Shown one piece after another: positions 34,545-45,751 of a DNA stretch of 64,000 nt. The stretch comes from Hemerocallis citrina (lineage: Eukaryota > Streptophyta > Magnoliopsida > Asparagales > Asphodelaceae): the NCBI GenBank assembly GCA_017893485.1, contig CM030366.1:48110283-48174282 (forward strand). Reading direction: 5' to 3'. Position 1 is the first letter of the stretch, and every line of letters starts with the position of its first letter. Position numbers and translations under genes: made by a program. The notes under the pieces were generated by a model. It was not told the DNA's origin, ran no database searches, and saw only the letters and a list, made by a program, of their open reading frames with translations.

Positions 34545-36838
34545 ATGCTGCTACGGGAAAACAAATCAGGTTTCGTTAGGGGTTCTAGAAATTAGACTAC
34601 CTGCCGGTTCCAACGCATATTCACACCACACATTCTAATCACAGCAACTATGTCTACCATTCATTTCTTTATGGGTCTACTATTTAGATAGCAAGTAATG
34701 GTTAAGTTCTTGTGCATATAACGAGACTGAAAATTCATTAATAAATCTCATAAAAATCATAAAATGACTCCTAATCATGTCTAGTAACATCCTGCTTAAT
34801 CTCAGGTCTTAATTCTACTGATAACATATTATTTTAATCAGTTAATCATGACGATATACTTCTAAACAAGTAATCTAGAATTAAAACGTTACAGTACTAA
34901 AATCTGAATATCTTGAAATCTATAAGTTGGATTATAAAACCGTCAGTTGTTCTGGATTTCAGACACAGAGGGCTACAACTTTCATGTACAAGTTTCTTAA
35001 TTATATTAATAGTATCTGGTTCAAATTCTGGTAGTAAGTCAGGGGAGATAATAGGACAACATCTAGTACGTCATTTTAAAATTGCTATCTACAAGAAATT
35101 TCACTTTTATACCCAGAAATGGATTTCATTCTTAATCAGTAATTGGAACATGCTTCTACAATTAATCCATCAAACTTATTATTTCTATGATTAACATGAT
35201 AAAAATTCTACAACTTCTACAATTATCACATTGCAACCAAACAAAACTTGAATCAATGTACTTATCTAGGCATATATGTGCCAAAGTTACGATCATACAG
35301 TGTATGCCATGTCAATGCAGTTATGATATTTCTATATATATTGAATCAACGAAAGTCACTAGGACAATTGGAAATTCATGAGTACAATGGTCCAACAATG
35401 AGAGCTACGATAATCAAATTCAATATATGGTAATTGGAATTTACAAGAGGTGTTCAATTCAAGGAACTACGCAGGAACATGGTCTATGAACCAATGGTAT
35501 GGCATGACAAAAAAAAATATTATTCCGATTCGCTGATGGATCATTAATAGTTTTTCTTGAAATACGACAATTCGATGAGATATAATGAACGTAAAGAACT
35601 ACTTGCAGAGTCCAATAAACGTTTCTTGAACTTGAATGATAAGTGGGTTCAAGAGAAGCTTGCCTGATATTCGATGAATACGAGAGTAGCGAGCGTGGCA
35701 GCAAGTAACAACAGTGAACAACGGCAATGATAACGCTTTATGACAACGAGGCAGCAATGAACAAGAACGGTAGCAGGCTACGGCGAGAAATGCAGCAACA
35801 GCGGTAAGGCAGCAAACGTAGCTCGAGGATAGCTGCACTACAACAAAGGCATCGGTTGGAGGGCTGTTGGGGGTTGTAGTACCGAGGTGACTTTAGTTTG
35901 ATGGTGTGGCAAAGGAGTTGCTGTTGGTAAAGTTGTCGGTGGTGATTGCGGGTGTGGAGCAACAACGGCACGGCAGCATGTTGTGGATGCAATGGAGGAA
36001 GATGGTGCTTCTCAAGCTGTCGAGGAAACTGCAGTTGTTGGAGTTGGGCGTTTAGGGTTGGGAGGATCAGCGGAATGTTTAAGAGGAGTCGGGTAGCTCG
36101 GGATGATAAGATGATGGTGGCAGAGAGAGGCAGTGTTGGAGGAGAGGGACGAGTGCAGTCGGTGGTCGGGTGTACACAAGAGAGGATGGAGAAGGTGGTG
36201 ACGAGGTGATGGTTTTGATGGAGTTCGGGATGGCAGCACGGAGGTGAAGCAAGGGTGAGAGGCAGGGGATCGGGTTTTGATGGGCTTAAGAACATTAAGG
36301 AGGAAGAAGTAGTCGGTGTTTTGGTGGCTGAGGGGATGGAGGTGATTAGTAAGAGATTAGGGTTTTAATGATGATAAATAAATAAGCAGAAGTGGCTTGA
36401 TGGGTTTCGGGTGATGGGATTCATAATATGAATAATTTGAGTGGGCTTATACATTATTTAAATGACTAATAGTAAACATTAATTAAATAATTAATTAGAA
36501 CAAAATAGAGTGTATGGTTTCACACTTAATAATTAGTCAAAATAATAAGATAAGAGTTGATTTGGGCTAAAATATAAATAATTAATTAAATAAGAAAAAA
36601 AATAAACTTATAGAATGGAATAGGATTCTGAGTTCTAACAAAATAATTGAATATCTAAGTGAATGCAATTGGGTTCAAGAGAATAGAACAATTTACATGC
36701 GGGTTTGGGTTCACTCAAATAGGAGATGCACAAAAAAATCGAATTTAAACAAATGAAATAAATTTATAAGGAAATTGAAATAAAAGAATACGAAGAAAAG
36801 AAATATGAAAATTCGTATAATCGGAAACGACAGTAACA

Positions 36839-37328
36839 GCTCGTCCCCGAGTATTCGGGAGAGACTCATCCTGACTGTTTGGCTTGCATTCGTTGGAAGT
36901 TAGGGTGAAGGATATCCACCTCAATGAGAGGATTGTCGAGCGGTAAATGAAGATCCATTGGTTGAAGCAACTTCTTGAGGGAATTAGGACCAAGTGCACC
37001 TCTTGCTCTCATAAGGAGCTAAATCAAGGGAGGTCATTCTATGAATTGGCTTTACGTCCACATGGCGACTCGAGCAATCCAAGAGATGCCCAAAGCGGAG
37101 TGGCCGGTTCATCGAGTGTTGCCTCGGCTGGGGGGGTGGGGGGGGACAGCGCATGTTATAGGACACGCGGCTCGGACTCAATCTGTGGGTTTGGTCTTCC
37201 CTTCAAATGGTTCGAGGGATCGAGGTGGTGCTTCGGTAGCCACTGTGAGCCGTACATCACTTGTGCCCCTTAATAGGAATATCCCCTTGCCACGCAGGAG
37301 TAAAGATGACTCTGACGGTGATTTGTAA
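36839..37328 (+). pseudogene. Right part of the probable antisense ORF of the Tat element
   Basis: A plus-strand reading resumes after the LTR with LEVRVKDIHLNERIVER, a TAA, then IHWLKQLLEG, ELNQGRSFYELALRP and a Ser/Gly/Ala-rich stretch. A G-run at 37130-37145 shifts the frame, and the C-terminus ends RRSKDDSDGDL at 37328. The composition (helical segment, low-complexity linker, acidic end) matches the left part at 30063-30350. Followed by AT-rich sequence with repeated TTGTAATCTTG. It runs opposite to the adjacent Tat pol. Function unknown. Confidence 0.4.
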
Positions 37329-37589
37329 TCTTGTAAAGACTTGTAATCTTGTTTACCGCTTCTTTTGAACTTGTATTGAGATGTTGGTGTGAAATGAAAA
37401 AATATTCTAAGTGTTCAAGCATTGTCTCTTTGAGTGGTATGTCTTTGTGTTTAGGGTTGTTGTTACAACTTTAGCAGAGGGCTGGACCTCTTGTACTCTT
37501 GTTGTGGCGAGATGCGGGTGTATCCCTCCGAAGGGGCTTAGCCCCATTTTTTTAAATCGGGGTAGCTATCATGTTGCGGTAGCTTGCTC

Positions 37590-38320
37590 CGAAAGGTGAG
37601 TTAGGCTCTTTAATTCGGTTGTTTGTAGTTGCTAAAGCAACTTCATGCCAGGGGTGTAAACTACATACGTGTTTGTTAAGCATTTTAGGATCAGATCGAG
37701 TGGCGAGTTGAGTCTTTAAGCTTGCTCGGATGAGTGCTAATAGAACTACTCTATGAACCAGTATGAACTCCGAATGGGTTGATGATGATTTTTTGGAGCA
37801 ATCACACACTTACTCGGTGGTAAGCGGCTATAGTGACTCTAAGAACCATGAGTATGGACTTCGCACTTGTCCAGAGTTATTTTGGAAGCAGATCAAATGG
37901 TGAGGCTTGCACTGCCCTTGCTCGGTGGCAAGTGGCTAGAGCGACTCTAAGAACCATGAGTATGGACTCCCAACAGGTTGAAGACGTGTTTTGGGAGAAA
38001 TCAAATGGCATGGCATGCCCCGCACAGTTACTCTGTTGCAAGTGGCTAGAGCGACTCTAAGAAGCATGAGCATGGACTCCGCACTTGTCCGAGGTTGTGT
38101 TTTGGAGCAGATTGAATGGCAAGGCATGTCCCGCACACTTACTCAGTGACAACTGGCTAGAGCAACTATAAATACCATGAGGGTGGACTCTGAACAAGTC
38201 GATGAAAAGTTTTGGGAGCAATCGAATGGCGAGGCATGCTCCACTCACTTACTTGGTGGCAAGTGGCTAGAGCGACTCTAAGAACCATGAGTATGGACTC
38301 CGCACTCGCCTGTTGGGCTG
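37590..38320. repeat. Tandem repeat, ~110-bp unit, about six copies
   Basis: The phrase GGCTAGAGCGACTCTAAG or close variants recurs near 37827, 37934, 38044, 38154 and 38264, at almost exactly 110-bp steps. Each unit also holds ATGAGTATGGACTCC, a TTTTGGGAGCA core and GGCAAGGCATG. A more diverged unit covers about 37600-37820. It lies between the Tat pol stop and the antisense ORF. Tandem arrays in the 3' untranslated part are known for Tat/Ogre-type elements. Confidence 0.85.
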
Positions 38321-38540
38321 CTTAGTGAGTAGATTGTGCTGCTCGAGGGTGAACCATGTGTCTAACTCATTCTTCCCATCCAGTGGAATTGCACAAGAAT
38401 TTTGGAAAAGTAAAAAACAAAAACTTTTTTGAAAAATAAAACTAAGTAGCTTCTTTGACTGCAAGCCTTTATTACATGTTGTGACTGTTATAATTGTCAA
38501 TTTTTATTACATGTTTGAAGCTAACTACTAGTAGAGGGCC

Positions 38541-39650
38541 TTAAGCAGCCTCGTTGTACTTCATCAGGTGCTCGGCATTACAAGTCTTTGATATCTTCTC
38601 CCCCCCACCCCCTAGGTCTTCAAGTCAGTAAGCTCATGGGCAGACTACTTGTGAGACCTTGTACGGTCCCTCCATGTTAGAGACAAGATTTATCTTCTTG
38701 CGTGGGTTGGTTATCTCAAGCTTTCGAAGGACGAGGTCCCCCTATTTGAAGTTGGCTGGACGGACCTTCTTGTTGTAGAACCTATCTATCCTCTGCTGGT
38801 AGATATGTCTTCACTGGGCGGACTTTTCTCAGACTTCTTCAACAATTTCTAGATTGACCTAAGAGGTCATTTGAGTTCTTCCCTTTGTTAAAGGATAGAA
38901 GGCGAGGGAAAGGTAGTTCTACTTCTAGAGAGATGGCTGCTTCCGTGTTGAAGGTAAGGTTGAATGAGGATTCTCTCGTTGGGATTCAATTTTTTGTTCT
39001 GTAGGACTAGAGTACAACACTTGGGAGTTCTTTGACCCATAGCCACTTCGGTGCTTTACCAGGTCTTTCCTTGAGGCCATCCAAGATTTACCGATTGGCA
39101 TTCTCAGCTTGGCTGTTGCTCGAGGGGTGCGAGATTGATGAGAAGCATTGTTCAACCCCTTGATCAATGCAAAACTTGTGAAACCCTTATCAGCAAATTG
39201 AGTTCCATAATCGGTGACTATTGTGTGGAGGATCCTAAACCGACAGACTATGTTCTTCCAAAAGAATTGTTAAACCTCATGCTCTGTGATGGTTGCATGT
39301 GGTTCTGCATCGACCCACTTTGTGAAGATGGCTATCACTAGGAAGATCTGTTATCCAGTTGTGGGAGAAAATGGTCCGAGCAAGTCCAATACCCACATTG
39401 TGAAGGGGATAGGGCTTGACATAGAGCTGATGTTGGCTTGGAGTACCCACTTGATGGTAGAGTACTTCTGGCAGGGGATGCATCGGCGGACGTATGCTTG
39501 GACATCGTTGAGGAGAGTGGGCCAATAGTATCCATGGTTGAGAATTTTTCGTGCAAGAGACCTTGCGCCTAGATGATTGTCTCATATTCCTTCATGTACC
39601 TCTTTGAGGGCGTAATCGGCCTCTTCGGGGGAAAGGCATTGTAGTAAGGT
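38541..39650 (-). pseudogene. Tat-lineage integrase, fragmented
   Basis: Minus-strand frames, broken by shifts and stops, read from about 39650 to the final TAA at 38541-38543. Visible pieces: GYYWPTLLNDVQAYVRRC, then CIPCQKYST (Cys pair of the zinc module), WVLDLLGPF (first catalytic Asp), FTKWVDAEPHATI, IVTDYGTQF (second Asp; the next residue is usually Asn), and a C-terminal end NAEHLMKYNEAA. Order and wording match the Ty3/gypsy Tat lineage. Several in-frame stops show it is dead. It follows the archaeal-type RNase H in element order. Confidence 0.8.
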
Positions 39651-39688
39651 TGACAATCAACTTGGGTATAGGAGTGCCTGTAGAGGAC

Positions 39689-40558
39689 TCATTTGACGAG
39701 TGTATATCTTTCAGTCCTTACCTGAATCTTTCCTGCTTCTTTGGGGTCTGTAGGGAGGACTCTCTTTTCAAGGAAGTCGGCCAATGGTTTCATCCAGCAA
39801 TCTCTGGGTACTTGGGGGGTGATGGACATGAGATCCAATGTCTCTTCTTCGATGCTTGGCTTGAGTAGGACCTTAATAAGCAAAATATGGTCGAGTCCAT
39901 CAAATGATGAGGAGGTTAGGTTGGAAAGGACATCTGCTTGCCCATTTTCCTCATGTGGAGTGCTAGTGACTTTGGCCTCTTTGAAACTGGACATAAGTTT
40001 CTTCACATAGGCCAAGTACTTGATCATGCGCTCATCTCTAGCTTCATATTCACCCCGAATTTGGTTCACTACTAGTTGGGAGTCGCTAAATACTCTGACC
40101 CTTAGTGCTTCTGCTTTCCTTACTAAGAGGAGCCTAGCGATAAGGGCTTCATACACGGCCTCATTATTTGAAGTTGAAAAGTTGAGACACAGTAAATATT
40201 GGAGGGTGAACTCATCGGGATCGAGCAAGATGAATTTGTATCCACTCCCTTTAGGGCAAGTGGACCCATCCACGTAGACACTCCATTGTGGGGGGTTGTC
40301 TCCTTCCTCAGGGAGATCCAGAATGGTGCTCTCGATTATGAATTCAGCTAAGGCTTGGGCCTTGATTGATGTTCTCAGTTGATAAGTTATAACATGTTGA
40401 CTTAGCTCAATGGACCACTTCATAAGTCTTTCGGAGCTTTCTGGCTTGTGGAGGACTTGTTTGAGTGGTTTATCAATGATTACCCAGATAGAGTGTGCTT
40501 GGAAGTAGGGTCGGAGCTTTCGGACAACTGTAACTACTGCATACACCATCTTTTCCAT
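39689..40558 (-). pseudogene. Tat-lineage dual RNase H region
   Basis: A 289-codon open frame. The first ~75 residues are the end of the RT-linked RNase H (ALAEFIIE). After a short tether an archaeal-type RNase H begins with QWSVYVDGS. Candidate catalytic residues are D97, E133 (NNEAVYEAL), D159 (SDSQLV) and D209 (GQADVLSNL). A second, archaeal-type RNase H between RT and integrase is diagnostic of the Tat clade of plant Ty3/gypsy elements. The frame itself is intact, but its neighbours are broken and it has no start of its own. Confidence 0.85.
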
Positions 40559-41760
40559 CTTCGAATATTGAAGTTTGGCATCGTGGAGTACCTTTCTTAC
40601 ATATTAGATCGACTTTTGTGCAATGTCTTCTTCCCTTACCAGGACGGCATTGAGGCTCTGATCTGAGCTAGCCAAGTAAAGGTAGAGGTCGTCCCCTGGC
40701 TTAGGCTTACTGAGGAGCCGATGATTTACAAGGTGTGTTTTGAGACTTTTGAAAGCTACTTGTTATTCTTCTCCCCACTCAAAATTATTTGCTCCTTGGA
40801 GAGCTTTATAGAACGTGCGGCACTTCTCTCCGGACTTGGAGAGAGAAGCACCCAATTACGGCAAGGTGACCGGTGAGCTTCTGAACCTCTTTGATGATGG
40901 TCGGGGAGACATGTCGAGTATAGCTATGATCTTCACGGTGTTGGCTTTGATTCCTCTTTGGCTTACCATGATAAGAACTTCCCTGAGGAGACTCCGACGG
41001 CTCATTTCGTTGGATTCAATCTCATGTTGTATCTTTGTAGTGAGTTAAAATCTTATTTCCTGTGGCTCTTCACGAGCATATCATCCACATATACTTCCTT
41101 GTTTCGACTGATCTGCTCCTTAACAACTTGGTCCACCAAGCTCTAATACGTGGCTCCGGCGTTTTTTAGCCTTAAGGGCATGAATCGATAGTAGTAGAGG
41201 CCTTGGTCAGTGATGAAGGACATCTTCGGAATGTCGGGTGGAAAATTTGGATCTGGTTGTATCCTGAGAAGGCATCCATGAAGCTTAAGAGCTCGTGGCC
41301 TGAGGTGGTGTCGATCAAGGCGTATATGCTTGGTAGAGGGAAGGGGTCCTTCAGATATGCTTTGTTGAGGTCGGTGAAGTCTATATAGATTCTTCATTTG
41401 TTGTTGGCTTTCTTGACCATTACCACATTCGCTAGCCACTCTGGGTAGTTAACTTCTTGAATGAAGCGGGCGGCTAGGAGTTTCTTGACTTTCTCCTTGA
41501 CTGCTTGCGACTTTTCCAGGGCAAACTTGCGGTGCTTCTGTTGAATGGGACCGACTTTTGGGTTCACACTTAACTTGTGCATGATTAGATCTTCGAATAT
41601 GCCTGACATGTCTGCGGTGGTCCAAGCGAAGAGATATCGTTTCTCCCTAATGCAAGTGATGAGTTGCTCCTTGACCTGATGGGGGAGTGCCTTGCTCACC
41701 CAAAAACACTTAGCTTGATCCTCTTGGAATAAGAGTATTTCTGCTAGTTCGCTTGCGGGT
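40559..41760 (-). pseudogene. Tat-lineage reverse transcriptase, frameshifted
   Basis: An open piece at 41394-41699 reads HKLSVNPKVGP, KEKVKKLLAARFIQEVNYPEWLANVVMVKKANNK, the typical RT N-terminus (quoted in two short motifs: FIQEVNYPEWLANVV and VKKANNK). The palm continues in another frame to 41143. The YVDD catalytic box is at 41076-41090 (YVDDM). Further pieces towards 40560 show QSR/RH linker sequence in mixed frames. The product would be the element polymerase. At least two frameshifts are needed to follow it, so it is a pseudogene. Confidence 0.85.
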
Positions 41761-41792
41761 TATAAGCTGGCTTGTCCCCTTTCTTGGGGGAG

Positions 41793-42335
41793 CTACATAG
41801 CATCGAGGAGGAGGACCCAGCCCCCCATTGAGGTGGTGTAGCAAGCCCGAGTAGCTTCTTGGCTTCCTCTGGCTTCCCATATCCCTGCTGCCGTAGGGAA
41901 CTTCATCTTCATGTAGTAGGCTGAGGCAATCGTCTGAAGGGCTGCTAGCCCTGGGTGACCAAAGATTACATTGTAGGCGGACTTCATGTCGACAACTATA
42001 AAATCAAGTGCTTCTGTGCGAGTGGCTGGAGTTTTCTCTAAAGATATGTCAAGGGTAACTATTTTTTTGATCTAAATCGGGGCTTCGGAGAATCCATGGA
42101 GGGTGTACCCAGCGGGCTTGAGATGGTCTCGTTTGAGTTTGAGGCCCTCAGATACATTCAGAATGAGGATGTTTACCAAGCTGTCGTTATCTATCAGGAT
42201 GCGGCGCAACTCATGAATGACCATGCATATGCTGATTACAAGTGCATCGCAGTGAGGTATTCGAACACCTTCGAGGTCTTGATCTGAGAATGTGATCGAT
42301 ACCCCTAAGCTCTTGGGATGGGGGATGTTATGCAC
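41793..42335 (-). pseudogene. Tat-lineage aspartic protease region
   Basis: The frame at 42335-42072 contains ISICMVIHELRRILIDNDSLVNIL, where the active-site context is RRILIDNDS (usually VDNGSS). The next frame (41987-41793) contains YNVIFGHPGLAALQ and YYMKMKFPT, the conserved protease flap and C-terminal region of Tat elements. The Asp is kept but the usual Gly after Asn is Asp. A stop near 42072 separates the two halves. Confidence 0.75.
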
Positions 42336-43077
42336 CAGTTCACTTCACAGAGAAATTCTTTCCTTGAGGAGTTAGATCCCTCCATAGGTCCCTCATAGAT
42401 AGAGTGGAATACCTCCATGTGTGCCGAGCATTGGTACTCGGAAGGCCTATTTAGTCGCTTGTTGGCTCCTCTTACGGGAGGAGGATCGGTGTTGTTTCTT
42501 TGGGCGAACTTGGCAAGATATCGTCGTCGGAGCAAGTCTTCAAGTTCGTCTTTGAGGGCTCGACAGTCATCTGTGAGATGTCTGTGATCTTTGTGAAACG
42601 CGCACCACTTGTTCCTATCCCTTCTTCTGCTTGAGACGTTCATCGTAAGAGGAGTTTGAAGGAGTCCCACCTTATCACTTCCTTGAGAATTGCAAAGATG
42701 TTGGCATTAAGCGGAGTGTACTTCTCAAAACAAGGCAGTGGGGTTGGACAACACTGTCCTGTGGCATTTTTGGGGTCTTCCTGGGTTCGTCTTCATTGGT
42801 GCTCTTCTGTTTATTCCCGAATGATGGCACCTTCTGTTCTTGGGGTCAAATAGCATTTCCACTCTTATGTACTTCTCAACTCTTTGAACGAGGTCGAAGA
42901 AGTTCCGAGAAAGACTTTTTTTAAGAAAAGCTTTGAGGTGGTCATGATTCACATTGTACTTGAAGGCAGCCGTTGCTACAGGTGAATCGAGTGAAGGGAT
43001 GGATCGGGACTCGGTTGTGAAGCGCTGAACATAACTCTTGAGGAATTCCCCGCCCCTTCGCTTCAAGTCAAGTAAAG
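42336..43077 (-). pseudogene. Tat gag, C-terminal part
   Basis: 42725-43066 reads GEFLKSYVQRFTTES, a Retrotrans_gag-type motif, with LAFLKK-like repeats and VEKYIRVE. 42305-42670 carries WCAFHKDHRHLTDDCRALKDELEDL, the zinc-finger-like module typical of Tat Gag (key part CAFHKDHRH...DC). It continues from the gag piece at 48910-49315, from which it is separated by the solo LTR 43083-48909. Confidence 0.8.
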
Positions 43078-43339
43078 AGGCATGTAACCCCTGTTTTCGT
43101 CAATACGTATTTTCTGTGTATTTCTGGTATTTTGATTTTTGTAAATTATTTTTTCCGCTCTTAAACTCTTTTTGTTTAAATTTGTTTTTGAATCTTCTAT
43201 TAAAGTCTATTTATAATCAATAATTTTAATTGTAACTAGTTTCCAATGATTTTTATATTGTAATACAAATCTATTGTTATTATTACATTGATTTCTATTA
43301 TTATCATTGTTACTGTTGTTATAACTAGTATTGTTATTA

Positions 43340-43352
43340 TCATTATTATTTC

Positions 43353-43393
<41 letters not shown>
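43340..43393 (+). repeat. ATT microsatellite in the 43083 LTR
   Basis: Interrupted then perfect (ATT)n, at the same LTR position as the microsatellite at 8731-8880. Confidence 0.85.
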
Positions 43394-43394
<1 letters not shown>

Positions 43395-43800
43395 ATATTA
43401 AATATATATTGTTTAATAATATTTGAAAGCCTATATATCGTGATCTATATTTTATTATTATTGGAGTACGAATTTTTTCTAAACTATTTGATTTAATTAA
43501 TTGATATGTAATATTATTTTTGCTCCTTATTTTATTTTAGCTCAATTCAAATCCAATCCCGTATATTCTGTGAACCCATACATTCTATGGTATTTTGTAG
43601 TATTTGAGTATTATATAATGCATACTATTTGAGTTAAATGTTATATTATATTACCCTTGATTTAATTGTTCAGTTTTAAACCTAAATTCAAATTGTTTTT
43701 TTTCTATTGGATTTAAACCCATTTATTATCGTAAAACCCTATTCCTTATTGGATATCCAATACCCGAATTCGCTACCCTCAACCCGTTAATCTAATTCCC

Positions 43801-43808
43801 TATTTAAA
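43801..43808 (+). promoter_or_regulatory. TATA box of the 43083 LTR
   Basis: TATTTAAA followed by CCCTAATCCC-type leader sequence and the GC-rich block, at the same place as the other B-type LTR promoters. Confidence 0.5.
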
Positions 43809-44128
43809 CCCCTCCTAATAACCCCATAACCCTAATCCCTACTGTGCTAAACCTAACCCTAAAAAAAATCCCCAGCCATCAACCCTGTTGAACCCCCTTA
43901 CTCTGTTCCTTTTCCCCTACCTTCCAACTCCCGACCTCTTCAACCCATACTCCCTCTCTTTCCTTCATTTCTGTTGCGCTGTCTCCCTCCCAAAGCAACG
44001 ACAACCGACGCCTTGCACCCTCGACGTCAGATGCCAACAGCGATGCAGCCCCCCTGCATCGCTGTGTTCCTTCCTCCCGATGCGCCTCCCCATGTTGCTT
44101 CCTTCCGACCGTGCAACAGCAACCCCTC

Positions 44129-45751
44129 TATTGGTTCCTGTAGGCAAGGCAAGAAACACTAGGGGGGAGGGTGAATATTGTTGTATAAAAATTAAAAACG
44201 AAATTGAATTTTTTTCCTCTGTTCAGTCGACTTGAAAAGATAAATAAGTCGACTGAGGCGTCAGATTAGAAGAGTATTTTAGACAGGTCTGATCAGTCGA
44301 CTTATAGCGAAAACCAATCGACTTGCCAGACAAGTTTTCGAAGAGTATGTTATACCAGTCTGACCAGTCGACTTAAATAAGAGAGGAAGTCGACTGTCCA
44401 GACAAGTTTCACAGAGTAATTAACAAGCAAGTAAAGAAAACGCAAGTTCAGAGAAATACAACCACAGAGTACACATGATGTATCCTGGTTCAGTCCTCCC
44501 GACCTACATCCAGTCTCCAAGCAATCCACTTGAGATTTTTCACTATTCTTGAAAAAATACAAGAATACTCTATGGCTTTTAGACAACAAACTTGTCCAAC
44601 CCGTAGACCTCTCTCACCACTAAAGAGAGCAAACCCACTCTTCCACCCAAAGTGAAAACCTGACTCTACAACCTAGAGCCCTACTCTCCAACCGAGAGGA
44701 TCACTCTCACAACCGAGAGTGAAAAGAAAATAATAAAAAGTTACAATCAACCTATAGCCTTGTTTTGTGATTATGATTTTTGTAAGTGGCTATTCAGTCA
44801 ACTTTTGAATTCAGTACAAAACGAATTCAATATTATATTGGACTGAAAATCAGAGAACCAATACTAAGAAGATTAGAGTGATAGTTTGAATACTTGTTCT
44901 TTTGAAACTAGTAAACTTAAACTTTCTTTCAAATGCTTGGAACCTTTCAATGGTGATTCCTAGGCTCTGTTTATAGAGAGGAATCCCTTGAACATTGTAA
45001 ATCAGTTTATAAAACTGATTTAAAATGGATATAATCTTTTGAAAATCAAAAAACAAGTTTTGGAATCAGAAAACTGTTGAAACGACTTGAATAGTCGAAT
45101 GGGTTGCCATGATGATTCCATTGGTCAGAGTTTGAAAGAGTTCAGACAGTTTCGTACTGATACAGTTGACTAGTGCCATAAGGCAGTCGACTGTTACTCA
45201 ACAGCTGATCTAATTCAAACTGTTTCGACCTTTATCTTTTGAAAAACACTCAATTATAAAGATGTGTGAGTGTGTGTGTGTGTGACAAGGCTATTACATC
45301 AATCTAAGACTCAAAAAAAAAAATTACAATTGTTTTACAAGACATGTAATATAACACATTGAAGCATAGGTCTTGTCTTGAGTCTTGAGTCTTGAGATGG
45401 AGTTTTAGCCTTTGTCTTTGAAGCTTGCTTGATCAATCTTGAGCTTTAGAACCATGTAGCTTTCTTGATAGCTTTCTTGATCAATTTTCTTTGAGTGCTT
45501 CGTTTGAACACTTTGCCTTTGTGTATACATGGTATTGATACAACCTACAATATATAAGAGGTAGCATAACAACTTTGCATTGTGTTGTAATCATCAAAAC
45601 CAAGAATCAACATTCTCCCCTTTTTTGATGATGACAACACAATAGCTTACAATAATAGAAATATTACACATGCTCAATGCATTGTGTTGTATATAAAAGG
45701 TAGCACAACAACTTTGCATTGTGTTGTAATCATCAAAACTAAGAATCAACA
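44129..45751 (-). mobile_element. Sirevirus deletion derivative, TSD CCCTC
   Basis: Flanked by CCCTC (44124-44128 and 45752-45756). 44129-45612 is a full LTR (1,484 bp) related to those at 12065 and 20534. 45613-45689 holds the PPT and a scrap of internal sequence. About 45690-45751 repeats the LTR's outer 62 bases (GAATCAACA end). In element sense this is the first ~62 bases of the 5' LTR joined directly to the PPT and complete 3' LTR, so the whole coding region was removed. It is older than the intact copy: many substitutions, and the terminal TG has become TA. It keeps GTCGAC pairs at 44226/44248, 44296/44317, 44367/44389 and degraded ones near 45094/45115 and 45165/45186. Confidence 0.9.
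44226..44394. repeat. Paired GTCGAC array in the older Sirevirus LTR
   Basis: Three pairs spaced 21-22 bp, with pairs 70-71 bp apart. The geometry is the same as in the young element, with one to two extra bases per pair, although the sequence between sites has diverged. Confidence 0.85.

Larger units (their letters stand above)
30352..36838 (-). mobile_element. B-type LTR, minus strand, host of a nested LTR
   Basis: The plus-strand start resembles TGTCACGCCCCG (here TTTCATGCCCCG) and the end is CAGTAACA at 36838, so in its own sense it begins TGTTACTGTCG. Without the insert at 31478-34544 it is about 3.4 kb. Flanks (AGTCT and GCTCG) do not match, so it is either an old solo LTR with decayed duplication or one LTR of a rearranged element. 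It shares a GC-rich block (about 36240 to 35700), AGGCAAGC (35658-35665) and a TATTGAT-type degenerate tract with its relatives. The 185-codon ORF at 35738-36295 is a shadow of the GC block. Confidence 0.7.

Noticed and set aside
35738..36295. 185-codon minus-strand ORF
   Set aside because: GC-rich block of the 30352-36838 LTR; no recognisable domain and no similarity to the equivalents in other copies.
39277..39585. 102-codon minus-strand ORF with many Pro/His
   Set aside because: Out-of-frame reading of the Tat integrase; the true frame shows CIPCQKYST and WVLDLLGPF.
43848..43862. AAACCTAACCCTAA, telomere-like
   Set aside because: Too short and not repeated; it is the leader start common to these LTRs (AAACCCTA).
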